This document shows, in pieces, positions 16,691-25,184 of a DNA stretch of 64,000 bases. Both the position numbers and the translations under genes were made by a program. Below the pieces are notes generated by a model, which saw nothing but the letters and a program-made list of their open reading frames with translations, had not been told where the DNA came from and searched no databases. The stretch's first letter is position 1. Every line of letters begins with the position of its first letter. The stretch is from Agrobacterium tumefaciens. GTDB lineage: Bacteria > Pseudomonadota > Alphaproteobacteria > Rhizobiales > Rhizobiaceae. The DNA is taken from contig NZ_CP039903.1 in the NCBI RefSeq assembly GCF_005221385.1, forward strand, positions 2,294,001 through 2,358,000, given 5' to 3'.

Positions 16691-16800
16691 ACATATTTTT
16701 GATTTCCGCCGACCTTGCCAATAAAGCTGATAGCGAACATCAAGTTAAGCTGACGGAAAGCTTTCCGCCGGTCCAGAACCATATTGCAAGGGACATATTC

Positions 16801-17736
16801 GTGGCCATCAACTTCACCTTCCCCGTTCGGCTGCTGGCGGCAGCGGCCTTCAGCCTTGGCGCAATGACCGCAGGTGCTGAGGAAATGACGATAAAGCACG
16901 CGCAGGGCGAAACCGTGCTGAAAGCGGCACCGAAGAAGGTTCTGGTTCTGGATATTCCCTCGCTCGACAATCTCGATGCGCTGGGCGTCGAGCCAACAGG
17001 CGTCGTTGGCTCCAACCTGCCAGCCTACCTGCAGAAATACGCCGACGGCAAATATCTGAAGGTCGGCACGCTGTTTGAGCCCGATTACGAGGCAATCAAT
17101 GCGGCTGAAGCCGATCTCGTCATCGTCGGCGGCCGTTCGCGGGCGAAATATCCTGACGTTTCGAAGATCACGCCCGCCATCGACATGTCGATCGATTCCA
17201 AGGAATTCATCAACAGCGTCAAAGGCAACATCACCAAGCTCGGCGATATCTTCGGCAAGCAGGAAGAAGCAAAGAAGCTAGACGCCGCTCTCGACGAAAA
17301 AGTCGCCAGGCTGAAAGAGATCGCCCCGAATTCCGGCACGGCGATGATCCTCCTGACCAATGCCGGCAAGGTCGGCGTTTATGGCCCGAGCTCGCGCACC
17401 GGCTGGCTGCACACCGAAATCGGCTTCAAGCCGGTCGCCGCCGACATCGATGACCGCTTCGACCGCGGCGACGTCGTATCCTTCGAATATCTGGCCGAAG
17501 TCAATCCCGAGTGGCTGTTCGTGATCGACCGTGACGCCGGTGTCGGCCGTGCCACCGACCCGGGCAAGGCCGCCGCACAGGTGCTGGATAACGAACTGAT
17601 CCACCAGACCAACGCCTGGAAGAAAAAGCAGATCGTCTATCTCGATCCGCAGGCGGCCTATATCGTCAGCAGCGGTTACACGGCACTCAACACCCTGCTC
17701 GATCAGGTCTACAAGGCCGTCTCAGAGAAGAAATAA
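16801..17736 (+). CDS. Siderophore ABC transporter binding protein (FatB/CeuA/YclQ family)
   Basis: A 311-residue periplasmic ferric-siderophore binding protein. I chose the GTG at 16801 because AAGGGA lies just upstream and the following VAINFTFPVRLLAAAAFSLGAMTAGA forms a signal peptide. An upstream in-frame start would bury it behind 34 polar residues. The mature protein begins EEMTIKHAQGETVLKAAPKKVLVLD, typical of the FatB/YclQ branch that handles catecholate-type siderophores such as petrobactin precursors. NAEADLVIVGGRSR-like and VYGPSSRTGWLHTEIGFKP blocks are present. It heads a four-gene importer operon; an ICE-like operator precedes it. The exact siderophore is unknown. Confidence 0.88.
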   Translation: MAINFTFPVRLLAAAAFSLGAMTAGAEEMTIKHAQGETVLKAAPKKVLVLDIPSLDNLDALGVEPTGVVGSNLPAYLQKYADGKYLKVGTLFEPDYEAINAAEADLVIVGGRSRAKYPDVSKITPAIDMSIDSKEFINSVKGNITKLGDIFGKQEEAKKLDAALDEKVARLKEIAPNSGTAMILLTNAGKVGVYGPSSRTGWLHTEIGFKPVAADIDDRFDRGDVVSFEYLAEVNPEWLFVIDRDAGVGRATDPGKAAAQVLDNELIHQTNAWKKKQIVYLDPQAAYIVSSGYTALNTLLDQVYKAVSEKK

Positions 17737-17757
17737 CCCCTGCCGAACATCATCAGG

Positions 17758-17795
17758 GCTCCCGATGGCTTGAGGCCGCCGGGAGCTTTCGCCTT
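17758..17795 (+). terminator. Intra-operon hairpin (partial terminator/attenuator)
   Basis: Arms GCTCCCG and CGGGAGC, with a second inner pairing (GGC/GCC), are followed by TTTCGCCTTTT. It lies between the binding-protein and permease genes. Such hairpins commonly cause partial termination or protect the upstream mRNA, so that binding protein exceeds permease. Confidence 0.6.
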
Positions 17796-17812
17796 TTCCG
17801 GAAACTGCCAAC

Positions 17813-18778
17813 GTGAAGTCCCTTTCACTGATATCAGCCCTTCTTCTGGCCTTGACGCTCGCCATCGTCAGCCTGTTCGTCGGCGTGAGCAACGTTTCAC
17901 TCACAACGCTTTTCGCACCTGATACGAGCGCGGATGCGCTGCGCGTGCTGCTCGTCAGCCGCATTCCGCGCACGCTGGCGCTCATATTGGCCGGCAGCTC
18001 GATGGCGATTGCCGGTCTCATCATGCAGATGCTGGTGCGAAACCGTTTCGTGGAACCTTCAACGGCAGGCACGACCGAATCCGCCGGCCTCGGCCTTCTG
18101 GTCGTCACCCTACTTGCGCCCGAAACGCCGATCTTCGGCAAGATGCTGGTGGCAGCCGTTTTCGCGCTTGCCGGAACAGCGCTTTTCCTGCGTATCCTGA
18201 GACAGGTGCCGCTGCGCGACGTACTCCTGGTGCCGCTGATCGGCATCATGCTGGGCAGCGTCATTTCCGCCGTCACCACATTCTTCGCCTATCGTTTCGA
18301 CCTCCTGCAATCGCTCGGCGCATGGATGACCGGGGATTTTTCCGGCGTGCTGCGCGGCCGGTATGAATTGCTGTGGGTCGGCTTCATCTTCGCCATTGCC
18401 GCCTATCTCGCCGCCGACCGTTTTACGGTTGCGGGCATGGGCCGCGATTTCACCACCAATCTCGGTCTGAACTATCGCCGGGTAATGGCGCTCGGCCTCA
18501 CCATCGTCTCGCTGGTCAGCGCCGTCGTCGTGGTCACCGTCGGCATGATCCCCTTTCTGGGGCTGATCGTACCAAATGTCGTCAGCCTGATGATCGGCGA
18601 CAATATGCGCCGCTCCGTGCCCTGGGTGGCAACACTTGGCGCGGTTTTCGTGCTTTCCTGCGACATCATCGGCCGGACGGTACGCGCGCCATACGAAATA
18701 CCGATCGGAACCGTGGTCGGCGTCATCGGCAGCGTGCTGTTCCTCTATCTCCTGCTGCGGAAACGCCACCATGCGTGA
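17813..18778 (+). CDS. Siderophore ABC transporter permease 1 (FecCD family, FatD-like)
   Basis: A 321-residue inner-membrane permease with about nine helices. It starts at a GTG. The FecCD signature SRIPRTLALILAGSSMAIAGLIMQ and the NRFVEPSTAGTTESAGLGLL block match the FatD/YclN branch. GMIPFLGLIVPNVVSLMIGDN near residue 245 is the conserved coupling and gate region. It overlaps the second permease gene by eight bases. Together the two form the heterodimeric channel for the ferric siderophore. Confidence 0.9.
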   Translation: MKSLSLISALLLALTLAIVSLFVGVSNVSLTTLFAPDTSADALRVLLVSRIPRTLALILAGSSMAIAGLIMQMLVRNRFVEPSTAGTTESAGLGLLVVTLLAPETPIFGKMLVAAVFALAGTALFLRILRQVPLRDVLLVPLIGIMLGSVISAVTTFFAYRFDLLQSLGAWMTGDFSGVLRGRYELLWVGFIFAIAAYLAADRFTVAGMGRDFTTNLGLNYRRVMALGLTIVSLVSAVVVVTVGMIPFLGLIVPNVVSLMIGDNMRRSVPWVATLGAVFVLSCDIIGRTVRAPYEIPIGTVVGVIGSVLFLYLLLRKRHHA

Positions 18779-19739
18779 GAGACATCCCGACCGGCGGGCA
18801 AAAACCGTTCTGCTCGTGCTTGCGGCATTCGCACTCATCTCCATGGCCGCCTTCATGACACTCGGCGCGAAGGGCAGCTGGAGTTTCGTGCTGAGCTTTC
18901 GCGGCATCAAGCTTCTGTCGCTGCTGCTGGTGGCCTATGCCATTGCCGTCTCCACCGTGCTGTTCCAGACGGTCACCAACAACCGCATCCTCACTCCATC
19001 AGTGATGGGTTTCGATTCGCTTTACGTGCTGATGCAGACCGGGCTGATCTTCGTCTTCGGTTCGGCAACGGTCGTCATGATCGATCCGCAACTGAAGTTT
19101 CTCACTGAGACCGCCCTGCTCGTCGCCTTTTCCGCCCTGCTTTATCGCTGGCTTTTCGTCGGCGCGGAACGCAGCCTGCATCTCCTCGTACTGGTCGGCA
19201 TCGTCTTCGGCGTCTTTTTCCGCAGCCTTTCGGGCTTCATGCAGCGCGTGCTCGATCCGAACGAATATACCGTGCTGCAGGATGTGCTCTTCGCCAGCTT
19301 CAACTCCATCGACCCGACGCTTCTTGCCGTCTCCGCTATCATCATCGGTGTGGTGACAGCGATCGGCCTCAGGCTGATGCACACGCTTGACGTCCTCTCC
19401 CTCGGCCGCGCGACAGCCATCAGCCTCGGCGTCGAATACAAGCGAACTGTCACCATCATCCTCGTGCTGGTCTCCGTGCTCGTCGCCGTCTCCACGGCGC
19501 TCGTCGGCCCGGTCATGTTCTTCGGCCTGCTGGTCGCGGCGCTGGCCCATTATCTCACCGGCAACGGCAAACACGCCTATGTGCTGCCGGCGGCGATCCT
19601 CATCGCCGTGATCTGCCTCGTCGGCGGTCAGGTGGTGCTGGAGCGGGTCTTCGCCTTCGATACGGCGCTTTCCATCATCATCGAATTCCTGGGCGGTATC
19701 GTCTTTATCGGTCTTATTTTGAAGCGGGGTGCGCGATGA
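18771..19739 (+). CDS. Siderophore ABC transporter permease 2 (FecCD family, FatC-like)
   Basis: A 322-residue partner permease. The first helix is at about residues 13-34. FRGIKLLSLLLVAYAIAVSTVLFQTVTNNRILTPSVMGFDSLY is the FatC/YclO-type version of the FecCD signature. GPVMFFGLLVAALAHYLTG near 250 is the coupling loop region. The start ATG lies within the last codons of the first permease gene, and the stop overlaps the ATPase gene's ATG (GATGA). This tight packing indicates a single transcript with coupled translation. Confidence 0.9.
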   Translation: MRERHPDRRAKTVLLVLAAFALISMAAFMTLGAKGSWSFVLSFRGIKLLSLLLVAYAIAVSTVLFQTVTNNRILTPSVMGFDSLYVLMQTGLIFVFGSATVVMIDPQLKFLTETALLVAFSALLYRWLFVGAERSLHLLVLVGIVFGVFFRSLSGFMQRVLDPNEYTVLQDVLFASFNSIDPTLLAVSAIIIGVVTAIGLRLMHTLDVLSLGRATAISLGVEYKRTVTIILVLVSVLVAVSTALVGPVMFFGLLVAALAHYLTGNGKHAYVLPAAILIAVICLVGGQVVLERVFAFDTALSIIIEFLGGIVFIGLILKRGAR

Positions 19740-20494
19740 TCATCGCCAGTCAGATCAGCAAATCCTATGGCGATAACCTCGTCGTCGATGGTGTCTCCGT
19801 CTCCATTCCGGCAGGCGGGGTCACCTCGATCATCGGCCCGAACGGGGCGGGAAAATCAACGCTGCTCTCCATCGTCGCACGGCTTATGTCCATGGACACA
19901 GGCACGGTGACGGTCGACGGGCTGGATGTGAGCAAGACCGCTTCCGATACGCTGGCAAAGCGGCTCTCGATCCTGCGACAGGACAACCACATCTCCTCGC
20001 GCCTGACGGTGCGAGATCTCGTCGGTTTCGGCCGCTACCCCTATTCCAAGGGGCGCCCCACCATCGAAGACAAGGTCTACATCGACCGGGCACTGGAATA
20101 TCTCAATCTCGAACCGCTGGCTGACCGCTTTCTGGATGAGCTTTCCGGCGGCCAGCGCCAGCGCGCCTTCGTGGCCATGGTTCTGTGCCAGGACACGGAT
20201 TATGTGCTGCTCGACGAACCGCTCAACAATCTCGACATGAAGCACGCCTCCGGCATGATGAAGATCATGCGCCGCGCCGCCGATGAACTGAAGAAGACCG
20301 TGGTTCTGGTGCTGCACGACATCAACTTCGCCTCCTGGTATTCCGACACCATCATCGCCATGCGCGAGGGCCGCATCTGCCATCATGGACCGGCGGAAGA
20401 GATCATCCGCCCCGACATTCTCAAGGACATTTATGACATGCCGATCCGCGTCAATGAGATAGACGGCCGGCGCATCTGCCTGTTTTACGAATGA
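19736..20494 (+). CDS. Siderophore ABC transporter ATP-binding protein (FecE/YclP-like)
   Basis: A 252-residue cytoplasmic ABC ATPase that powers the upstream permease pair. Walker A is GPNGAGKST at about residues 34-42, the Q-loop is SILRQDNHISS, the ABC signature is LSGGQRQRAFVA near 137-148, Walker B is YVLLDEPLNNLD near 156-168 and the switch His is in VLHDINFAS. It has the length and C-terminal RICHHGPAEEII segment of iron-chelate importer ATPases. It is the last gene of the operon; the dps gene follows after 122 bases with its own leader. Confidence 0.93.
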   Translation: MIIASQISKSYGDNLVVDGVSVSIPAGGVTSIIGPNGAGKSTLLSIVARLMSMDTGTVTVDGLDVSKTASDTLAKRLSILRQDNHISSRLTVRDLVGFGRYPYSKGRPTIEDKVYIDRALEYLNLEPLADRFLDELSGGQRQRAFVAMVLCQDTDYVLLDEPLNNLDMKHASGMMKIMRRAADELKKTVVLVLHDINFASWYSDTIIAMREGRICHHGPAEEIIRPDILKDIYDMPIRVNEIDGRRICLFYE

Positions 20495-20616
20495 CATGAT
20501 GATTGTGCAGGATTTTTGCTGTCGCGTTCCCTAACATGGAACAGGGCCACAGGCCCGGACGTTAATCGACGGACTTTTCCAAAGCGGCATTCCGTCCGCA
20601 ACTTCAGGAGACATCG

Positions 20617-21105
20617 ATGAAGACGCACAAGACGAAGAACGACCTGCCTTCCAACGCCAAGTCGACGGTGATCGGCATTCTGAATGAATCGCTGGCCTCG
20701 GTGATCGACCTTGCGCTTGTGACCAAGCAGGCGCACTGGAACCTGAAAGGCCCGCAATTCATCGCCGTGCACGAGCTTCTCGACACCTTCCGCACCCAGC
20801 TCGACAATCACGGCGATACGATTGCCGAACGCGTCGTGCAGCTTGGCGGCACGGCCCTCGGCAGCCTGCAAGCCGTCTCTTCAACGACGAAGCTCAAGGC
20901 CTATCCGACCGATATCTATAAAATCCACGACCATCTCGACGCTCTGATCGAGCGTTATGGCGAGGTGGCGAACATGATCCGCAAGGCAATCGACGATTCC
21001 GACGAGGCCGGTGATCCGACGACGGCCGACATCTTCACCGCCGCCTCGCGCGATCTCGACAAATCGTTGTGGTTCCTCGAAGCACACGTACAGGAAAAGA
21101 GCTGA
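20617..21105 (+). CDS. dps: DNA-binding/ferritin-like protein Dps
   Basis: A 162-residue Dps protein that forms a dodecameric iron-oxidising cage protecting DNA from peroxide. Ferroxidase ligands can be seen as His40 (KQAHWNLKGPQF), His52 and the Asp67/Glu71 pair of DTIAERV. A Lys-rich N-terminus (MKTHKTKND) is typical of DNA-binding Dps tails. A CAGGAG ribosome site lies six bases before the ATG. Its placement after an iron importer operon fits joint iron homeostasis. An excellent terminator follows. The length and motif spacing match the described Agrobacterium Dps closely. Confidence 0.96.
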   Translation: MKTHKTKNDLPSNAKSTVIGILNESLASVIDLALVTKQAHWNLKGPQFIAVHELLDTFRTQLDNHGDTIAERVVQLGGTALGSLQAVSSTTKLKAYPTDIYKIHDHLDALIERYGEVANMIRKAIDDSDEAGDPTTADIFTAASRDLDKSLWFLEAHVQEKS

Positions 21106-21140
21106 GCCGAAGGCATTTGCAGCCTGCTCATCACAGCAAA

Positions 21141-21167
21141 GCGCCCGAGAGATTCGGGCGCTTTTTT
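21141..21167 (+). terminator. Rho-independent terminator of dps
   Basis: Stem GCGCCCGA/TCGGGCGC with a five-base loop (GAGAT) and six T residues, 36 bases after the dps stop. Confidence 0.95.
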
Positions 21168-21183
21168 CGTAAAGATGATGCCA

Positions 21184-21405
21184 TCAATGGCGGCGCAAAA
21201 CCGCAAGCCCTATGTCGCGCAACATTTCATGATCCAGAATGCCGCGCTGGGCGCTACGGATCAAAATTGCTGCACACTCATTGGCAACATGGCTGCTGCG
21301 ATCTTGAAGGCACTCGAAACAAACACCATCGAAAATATTCTGCAGATCGGTGATTTGTTCTGGCGACAATTGTGCGCCGACTCTTTCAAAAGCTGCGTAC
21401 GACAA
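21184..21405 (-). CDS. Small conserved-looking hypothetical protein
   Basis: A 73-residue frame starting at a TTG with a strong GGGAGG seven bases upstream. The product, opening MSYAAFERVGAQLSPEQITD, is amphipathic and helical, has a VCFECLQ segment with two cysteines, and ends in IGLAVLRRH. The pattern LSPEQ-x(2)-LQNIFDGVC resembles short rhizobial proteins of unknown function. It converges on dps, and the intervening dps hairpin would also serve as its 3' end. I cannot assign a role. Coding status rests on the ribosome site and protein-like composition. Confidence 0.55.
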   Translation of the reverse strand: MSYAAFERVGAQLSPEQITDLQNIFDGVCFECLQDRSSHVANECAAILIRSAQRGILDHEMLRDIGLAVLRRH

Positions 21406-21778
21406 GGCTCATCCTCCCGATGATGATATGCCAAGTATCGTTTCTTTTTTCGTGGGCATCAATTTTGTACACCCGAACGAATCACTTGTCGAATCAGATT
21501 TTAACCAAATGTAAACAGGTTATTTTCTGCACTGTCGGTTATCCGCGCGCCCTTTGTCGCTGGAATAAAGGTCAGCCGAAACAACGCTTTCGCCCGGCTA
21601 TGACCGCGTCTGACGCAGCCTTCGACGCGTGCTTTCGAATAAAGCCGCGACCGGAAGGATTTCCACCGAAACCGCAAAAGAAACTATTGCATTCTAAAAT
21701 CGATTGAGCGATATAGCACCCGTCGCCGAACTTCGGCGGTCCGCAGTCCAGCGAACTACCCCGGACCAGCGGTTTTGA
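21406..21778. other. Gene-free stretch upstream of tRNA-Gly
   Basis: About 370 bases with no convincing gene. Just before the tRNA are two adjacent hairpins: arms CGCCGAA/TTCGGCG at 21723-21737, and arms GGTCCG/CGGACC spanning about 21738-21767. Neither has a T run. The A+T-rich segment near 21430-21540 probably contains promoters, but I could not fix boxes. Confidence 0.5.
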
Positions 21779-21853
21779 GCGGGTGTAGCTCAGGGGTAGA
21801 GCACAACCTTGCCAAGGTTGGGGTCGAGGGTTCAAATCCCTTCGCCCGCTCCA
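21779..21853 (+). tRNA. tRNA-Gly (anticodon GCC)
   Basis: A 75-base cloverleaf including the encoded CCA. Acceptor arms are GCGGGTG and CGCCCGC, the D arm contains GCTCAGGGGTAGAGC, and the anticodon arm CAACC-TTGCCAA-GGTTG gives anticodon GCC. The T arm carries the invariant GTTCAAATC. Gly GCC is the major glycine tRNA reading GGC/GGU codons, which dominate in this GC-rich genome. Confidence 0.97.
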
Positions 21854-21970
21854 GTTTTCCAAGATCAACAAACAAAGATTTGCGCAGGTTGCTGTGCCAG
21901 ATGGTCATCTTGGCAAGGCCAACGTGCGACCATTTTTGGCACCGTGGCCGTTTCCCGCACATGCATGAAA

Positions 21971-21993
21971 CCGGGAGGAGTTACCCCTCCCGG
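21971..21993 (-). terminator. Likely terminator of the aldo/keto reductase gene
   Basis: An eight-base stem CCGGGAGG/CCTCCCGG with a seven-base loop, 11 bases after the reductase stop on the minus strand. It is followed by only a short T stretch (GGTTTC), so it is probably a weak terminator. Confidence 0.6.
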
Positions 21994-22003
21994 CCCTCAT
22001 GGT

Positions 22004-22837
22004 TCAGGCAGCTTCATCCCAGACGGGCGCCAGCCCATCCGGCGAAACAATGCGGCCATCCGGCCTGGCGAGAGCGCGGATCGCCGCCATTTCATCAGCC
22101 GACAGCGCAAAATCGAAAATCGCGAGGTTTTCATCAACGCGGGCTTCACTGACGGTTTTGGAGAGAGCAACAACGCCCTCCTGCTGTACGAGCCAACGCA
22201 ACACCACCTGCGCCACCGATTTGCCCCGGCCTGCGGCGATATCCTTCAGCACCGGATCGGCAAAGACCTTGCCGTCAGCCATGCCGTAATAACCGGTGAC
22301 CGACATGCCCGCAGCTTTGGCAGCAGCCATCACCACGTCCTGATCGATATAGGGATGATATTCGATCTGGTTGGTGACGATCGGCGCTTTTGAGAGCTTC
22401 ACAGCTTCGGCCATCAGTGCCTTATTGAAGTTGGAAACGCCGATATGGCGGACCTTGCCGGCTTGCCGGACCTCATTCAGCGCGCCGATCTGCTCGGAGA
22501 GCGCCACCGCCTCGTTCGGCCAGTGCAGAAGCAGCAGATCGACATAATCGGTCCTCAGCTTTTTCAGGCTCTCATCGACCGAGGCGAGGAAGGCATCGTG
22601 CCGATAATTCTCGACCCAGACCTTGGTGGTAAGGAAGATATCACCCCGCGCCACGCCGGAGCCGGCAATGGCCTCACCCACTTCGGCCTCGTTGCCGTAA
22701 ATCTGGGCGGTATCGATATGGCGGAAACCCGCCTTCAGCGCATGCGGAACGATGCGCAGGACATCCGGGCCGGGAATGCGGAAGGTGCCGAAGCCGAGCG
22801 CCGGAATGGAAGCACCATTGGCAGCAACATCAAACAT
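22004..22837 (-). CDS. Aldo/keto reductase
   Basis: A 277-residue NADPH-dependent oxidoreductase of the AKR superfamily, reducing aldehydes or ketones in the cytoplasm. The catalytic tetrad is visible: Asp42 and Tyr47 (HIDTAQIYGNE), Lys72 (TTKVW) and His105 (LLLLHWP). The cofactor-binding end has LSKTVSEARVDENL. Family length is 270-290, close to 2,5-diketo-gluconate reductase and YafB-like enzymes. AGGAGAAA precedes the ATG. It lies 66 bases downstream of the MFS exporter gene on the same strand and may share its transcript and regulator. Confidence 0.93.
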   Translation of the reverse strand: MFDVAANGASIPALGFGTFRIPGPDVLRIVPHALKAGFRHIDTAQIYGNEAEVGEAIAGSGVARGDIFLTTKVWVENYRHDAFLASVDESLKKLRTDYVDLLLLHWPNEAVALSEQIGALNEVRQAGKVRHIGVSNFNKALMAEAVKLSKAPIVTNQIEYHPYIDQDVVMAAAKAAGMSVTGYYGMADGKVFADPVLKDIAAGRGKSVAQVVLRWLVQQEGVVALSKTVSEARVDENLAIFDFALSADEMAAIRALARPDGRIVSPDGLAPVWDEAA

Positions 22838-22903
22838 ATATTTTCTCCTATGATATTGCCCGACCAGCCCGAGGGGAATGGCCGGGAATTGGGTGTGAAA
22901 AGC

Positions 22904-24085
22904 TTAAGCCGTCTTCAGCGTCAGCGCGGCGCGGCGATCAAGAGCGCTGCTCCAAAGGGTCAGGAGCAGGGCGACGGCAACGAGGATGGCGCCGACCCAC
23001 GGGGTTGCAGCAAGACCCATCGGCGATTCCACCACCAGACCGCCGAGCCATGCGCCGATGGCGATGCCGAGATTGAAAGCGGCGATGTTGAGCGCCGATG
23101 CGACATCGACGGCACCGGGGCGATGTTCCTTGGCGAGCTGCACCACATAAAGCTGCAGGCCGGGAACATTGGCGAAGGACAGGAACCCGAGCGCGGCAAG
23201 CGTGATGAGCGTCAGCACCGGCGAGACGGCCGTGAAGGAAAAGACGAGCAACACGATGGACTGCGCCAGGAAGAGACCGATCAACGCCTTGACAGGGTTA
23301 TGGTTGGCGATCTTGCCGCCGCCGATATTGCCGGCCGCAATGGCAATGCCGTAAAGCACCAGAATGAGGCTGACGCTCTTTTCCGAAAAGCCGGTGACAT
23401 CCTGCAGGATTGGCGCAAGAAAGGTGAAGGCGACGAAGGTGCCGCCGTAACCGAGCGCGGTCATGGCAAAGACGATGAGCAGACGGCCGGAACCGAGAAC
23501 GCGGACCTGATCGAGCAGGCTGGCAGGCGGCGCCTTTTTGAGCGTGTTCGGCAGAAGGGCGGCAATGCCGAAGAAGGCGATGACGCCAAGCCCGGCAACG
23601 GCCCAGAAGGTCGCGCGCCAGCCGAACACCTGGCCGATATAGGTGCCGAGCGGAACGCCGGTAACGATGGCGACCGTCAACCCCATGAACATCATGGCAA
23701 TCGCCGAGCCACGACGGTTTTCCGGCACGAGATCGGCGGCGATGGTCGCTCCGACCGAGAAGAACACGCCATGGGCAAAGGCGGCGATGACGCGGGCGAC
23801 AAGCAGCATCTCATAACTGGGAGAAAGCGCTGCGGCGCTGTTGCCGATGATGAACAGGGCCATCAGGCCGAGCAGCAGCGGCTTCCTTTCAATCTTTCCG
23901 GTCAGCGCCGTCAGGATCGGCGCACCGAAGGTGACGCCCAGCGCGTAGACGCTGACGATGAGGCCGGCAAGCGGCAGGGTAATGTTGAGATCATTTGCAA
24001 CCGTCGGCAGAAGGCCGACGATGACGAACTCCGTGGTGCCGATCGCATAGGCCGCGATCGTCAGGGCAAATATGGCCAATGGCAT
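22904..24085 (-). CDS. MFS transporter, DHA1 family (AraJ/YdhP-like exporter)
   Basis: A 393-residue major facilitator with twelve predicted helices. The start MPLAIFALTIAAYAIGTTEFVIVGLLP is the typical opening of the AraJ/NepI/YdhP drug-or-arabinose-exporter branch. Motif A is present in altered form after helix 2 (LTGKIERKPLL). Other landmarks are LVARVIAAFAHGVFFSVGATIAADLVP and the motif C-like GVPLGTYIGQVFGWR. I placed the start at this ATG with GAGG upstream; a longer frame exists but lacks a ribosome site and overlaps the divergent LysR gene. Together with the reductase it may detoxify a carbonyl compound, controlled by the divergent LysR. Confidence 0.88.
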   Translation of the reverse strand: MPLAIFALTIAAYAIGTTEFVIVGLLPTVANDLNITLPLAGLIVSVYALGVTFGAPILTALTGKIERKPLLLGLMALFIIGNSAAALSPSYEMLLVARVIAAFAHGVFFSVGATIAADLVPENRRGSAIAMMFMGLTVAIVTGVPLGTYIGQVFGWRATFWAVAGLGVIAFFGIAALLPNTLKKAPPASLLDQVRVLGSGRLLIVFAMTALGYGGTFVAFTFLAPILQDVTGFSEKSVSLILVLYGIAIAAGNIGGGKIANHNPVKALIGLFLAQSIVLLVFSFTAVSPVLTLITLAALGFLSFANVPGLQLYVVQLAKEHRPGAVDVASALNIAAFNLGIAIGAWLGGLVVESPMGLAATPWVGAILVAVALLLTLWSSALDRRAALTLKTA

Positions 24086-24124
24086 GACGAATACCTCTTC
24101 GCCCAGCGGGATCGCGGGCGTTCT

Positions 24125-24172
24125 GGACAGCGGTGCCGTCCGGGTTGGATCATTTGAACAGCGGTGCTGTCC
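24125..24172. promoter_or_regulatory. Tandem palindromes in MFS/LysR divergent promoter
   Basis: Two copies of an interrupted palindrome, GGACAGC-GGT-GCCGTCC and GAACAGC-GGT-GCTGTCC, centred at 24133 and 24164. The 31-base spacing is about three helical turns. Each is followed by GGTTGGATCA, so the whole unit is a tandem duplication. It sits between the divergent MFS and LysR starts, where an operator would be. Confidence 0.6.
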
Positions 24173-24275
24173 GGTTGGATCAAATCTATGGACGCAATAT
24201 GGGCGAAGGGGACTTGCATGATAATCGGCAAGGTTGGATAAATACCTTTGAATTGATTTCACAGATGGTATGGCG

Positions 24276-25175
24276 ATGGACAATCGGGCCGGAGAAATGG
24301 AAGTCTTCGTGGCGGCGGCCGAACTCGGCAGCTTTTCCGCCGCGGGGCGCAGGCTGAAGCTTTCACCCTCGGCGGTGAGCAAGCTTGTCACCCGCATCGA
24401 AGACCGCCTCGGCACCCGGCTGCTTGCCCGCTCCACCCGGCTAGTCACGCTCACACCGGAGGGCGAAGTCTACCTTTTTCGGGCAAGGCGCATTCTGGCC
24501 GACATAGCCGAGACGGAGCAGATCGTGGCGAGCGGCGGCAAGGTGGTGCCGCGCGGCCTTTTGCGCGTCAACGCCACGCTGGGTTTCGGCGAACGTTATC
24601 TCCTGCCGCTGGCACCTGAGTTCCTGTCGCTTTATCCCGAAATCGAGCTGGATATTTCGCTGACCGACGGTGTTATCAGTCTCATCGAGGAGCGCACCGA
24701 TATCGCCATCCGCTCGGGCGCGATGGGAGATTCATCCCTGAAGGCGAGAAAGCTGAAAGAGGTGCGCCGGATCATCGTCGCCTCCCCCGCTTATATCGAA
24801 AAACACGGCATGCCGGAAACACCGCAGGATCTGGCGCAGCATAATTGCTTCAGTTTCAATTTCAGCCGCAGCCTCAACGAGTGGCCATTTCGTGACCCCG
24901 GTTCGGCGGAAGTCTATCGCCTTCCCGTCACGGGCAATGTCGCGGTCAACAGCGGCATGGCGATGCGAAGGCTCTGCCTGACGGGGTTAGGGCTCGGAAG
25001 GGTCGGCGAATTTCATATCGAGCCGGATATAGAGGCGGGCCTGCTCGTGCCGGTTCTGGAAGACTATAATGCCGAGGAGATGGAAGTGATCCACGCGGTT
25101 TATGCCGGCCACGAACACCTGGCCGCCCGCGTGCGCGCCTTCATCGATTTTGTCGCCGCAAGGGTCGGGCGGTGA
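24276..25175 (+). CDS. LysR-family transcriptional regulator
   Basis: A 299-residue LysR-type regulator. An N-terminal winged helix-turn-helix (about 1-60) contains LGSFSAAGRRLKLSPSAVSK and a linker helix follows. The effector domain (about 90-295) has LLRVNATLGFGERYLLPLAPEFL and IAIRSGAMGDSSLKARKL. It belongs to the branch beginning MDNRAGEMEVF, for which I chose the second of two close ATGs. It is divergent from the MFS exporter across tandem palindromes and probably controls that exporter and the reductase. The inducer is unknown. Confidence 0.9.
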   Translation: MDNRAGEMEVFVAAAELGSFSAAGRRLKLSPSAVSKLVTRIEDRLGTRLLARSTRLVTLTPEGEVYLFRARRILADIAETEQIVASGGKVVPRGLLRVNATLGFGERYLLPLAPEFLSLYPEIELDISLTDGVISLIEERTDIAIRSGAMGDSSLKARKLKEVRRIIVASPAYIEKHGMPETPQDLAQHNCFSFNFSRSLNEWPFRDPGSAEVYRLPVTGNVAVNSGMAMRRLCLTGLGLGRVGEFHIEPDIEAGLLVPVLEDYNAEEMEVIHAVYAGHEHLAARVRAFIDFVAARVGR

Positions 25176-25184
25176 TTGACCGCC

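Noticed and set aside
21779-21853. tRNA-Gly as an attachment site for a mobile island
   Set aside because: No integrase gene or direct repeat of the tRNA 3' end was found on either side within the window.
22445-24157. 570-codon plus-strand frame opposite the reductase and MFS genes
   Set aside because: Hydrophilic Asp/Gly/Glu-rich translation with no family features; the minus-strand genes are clear.
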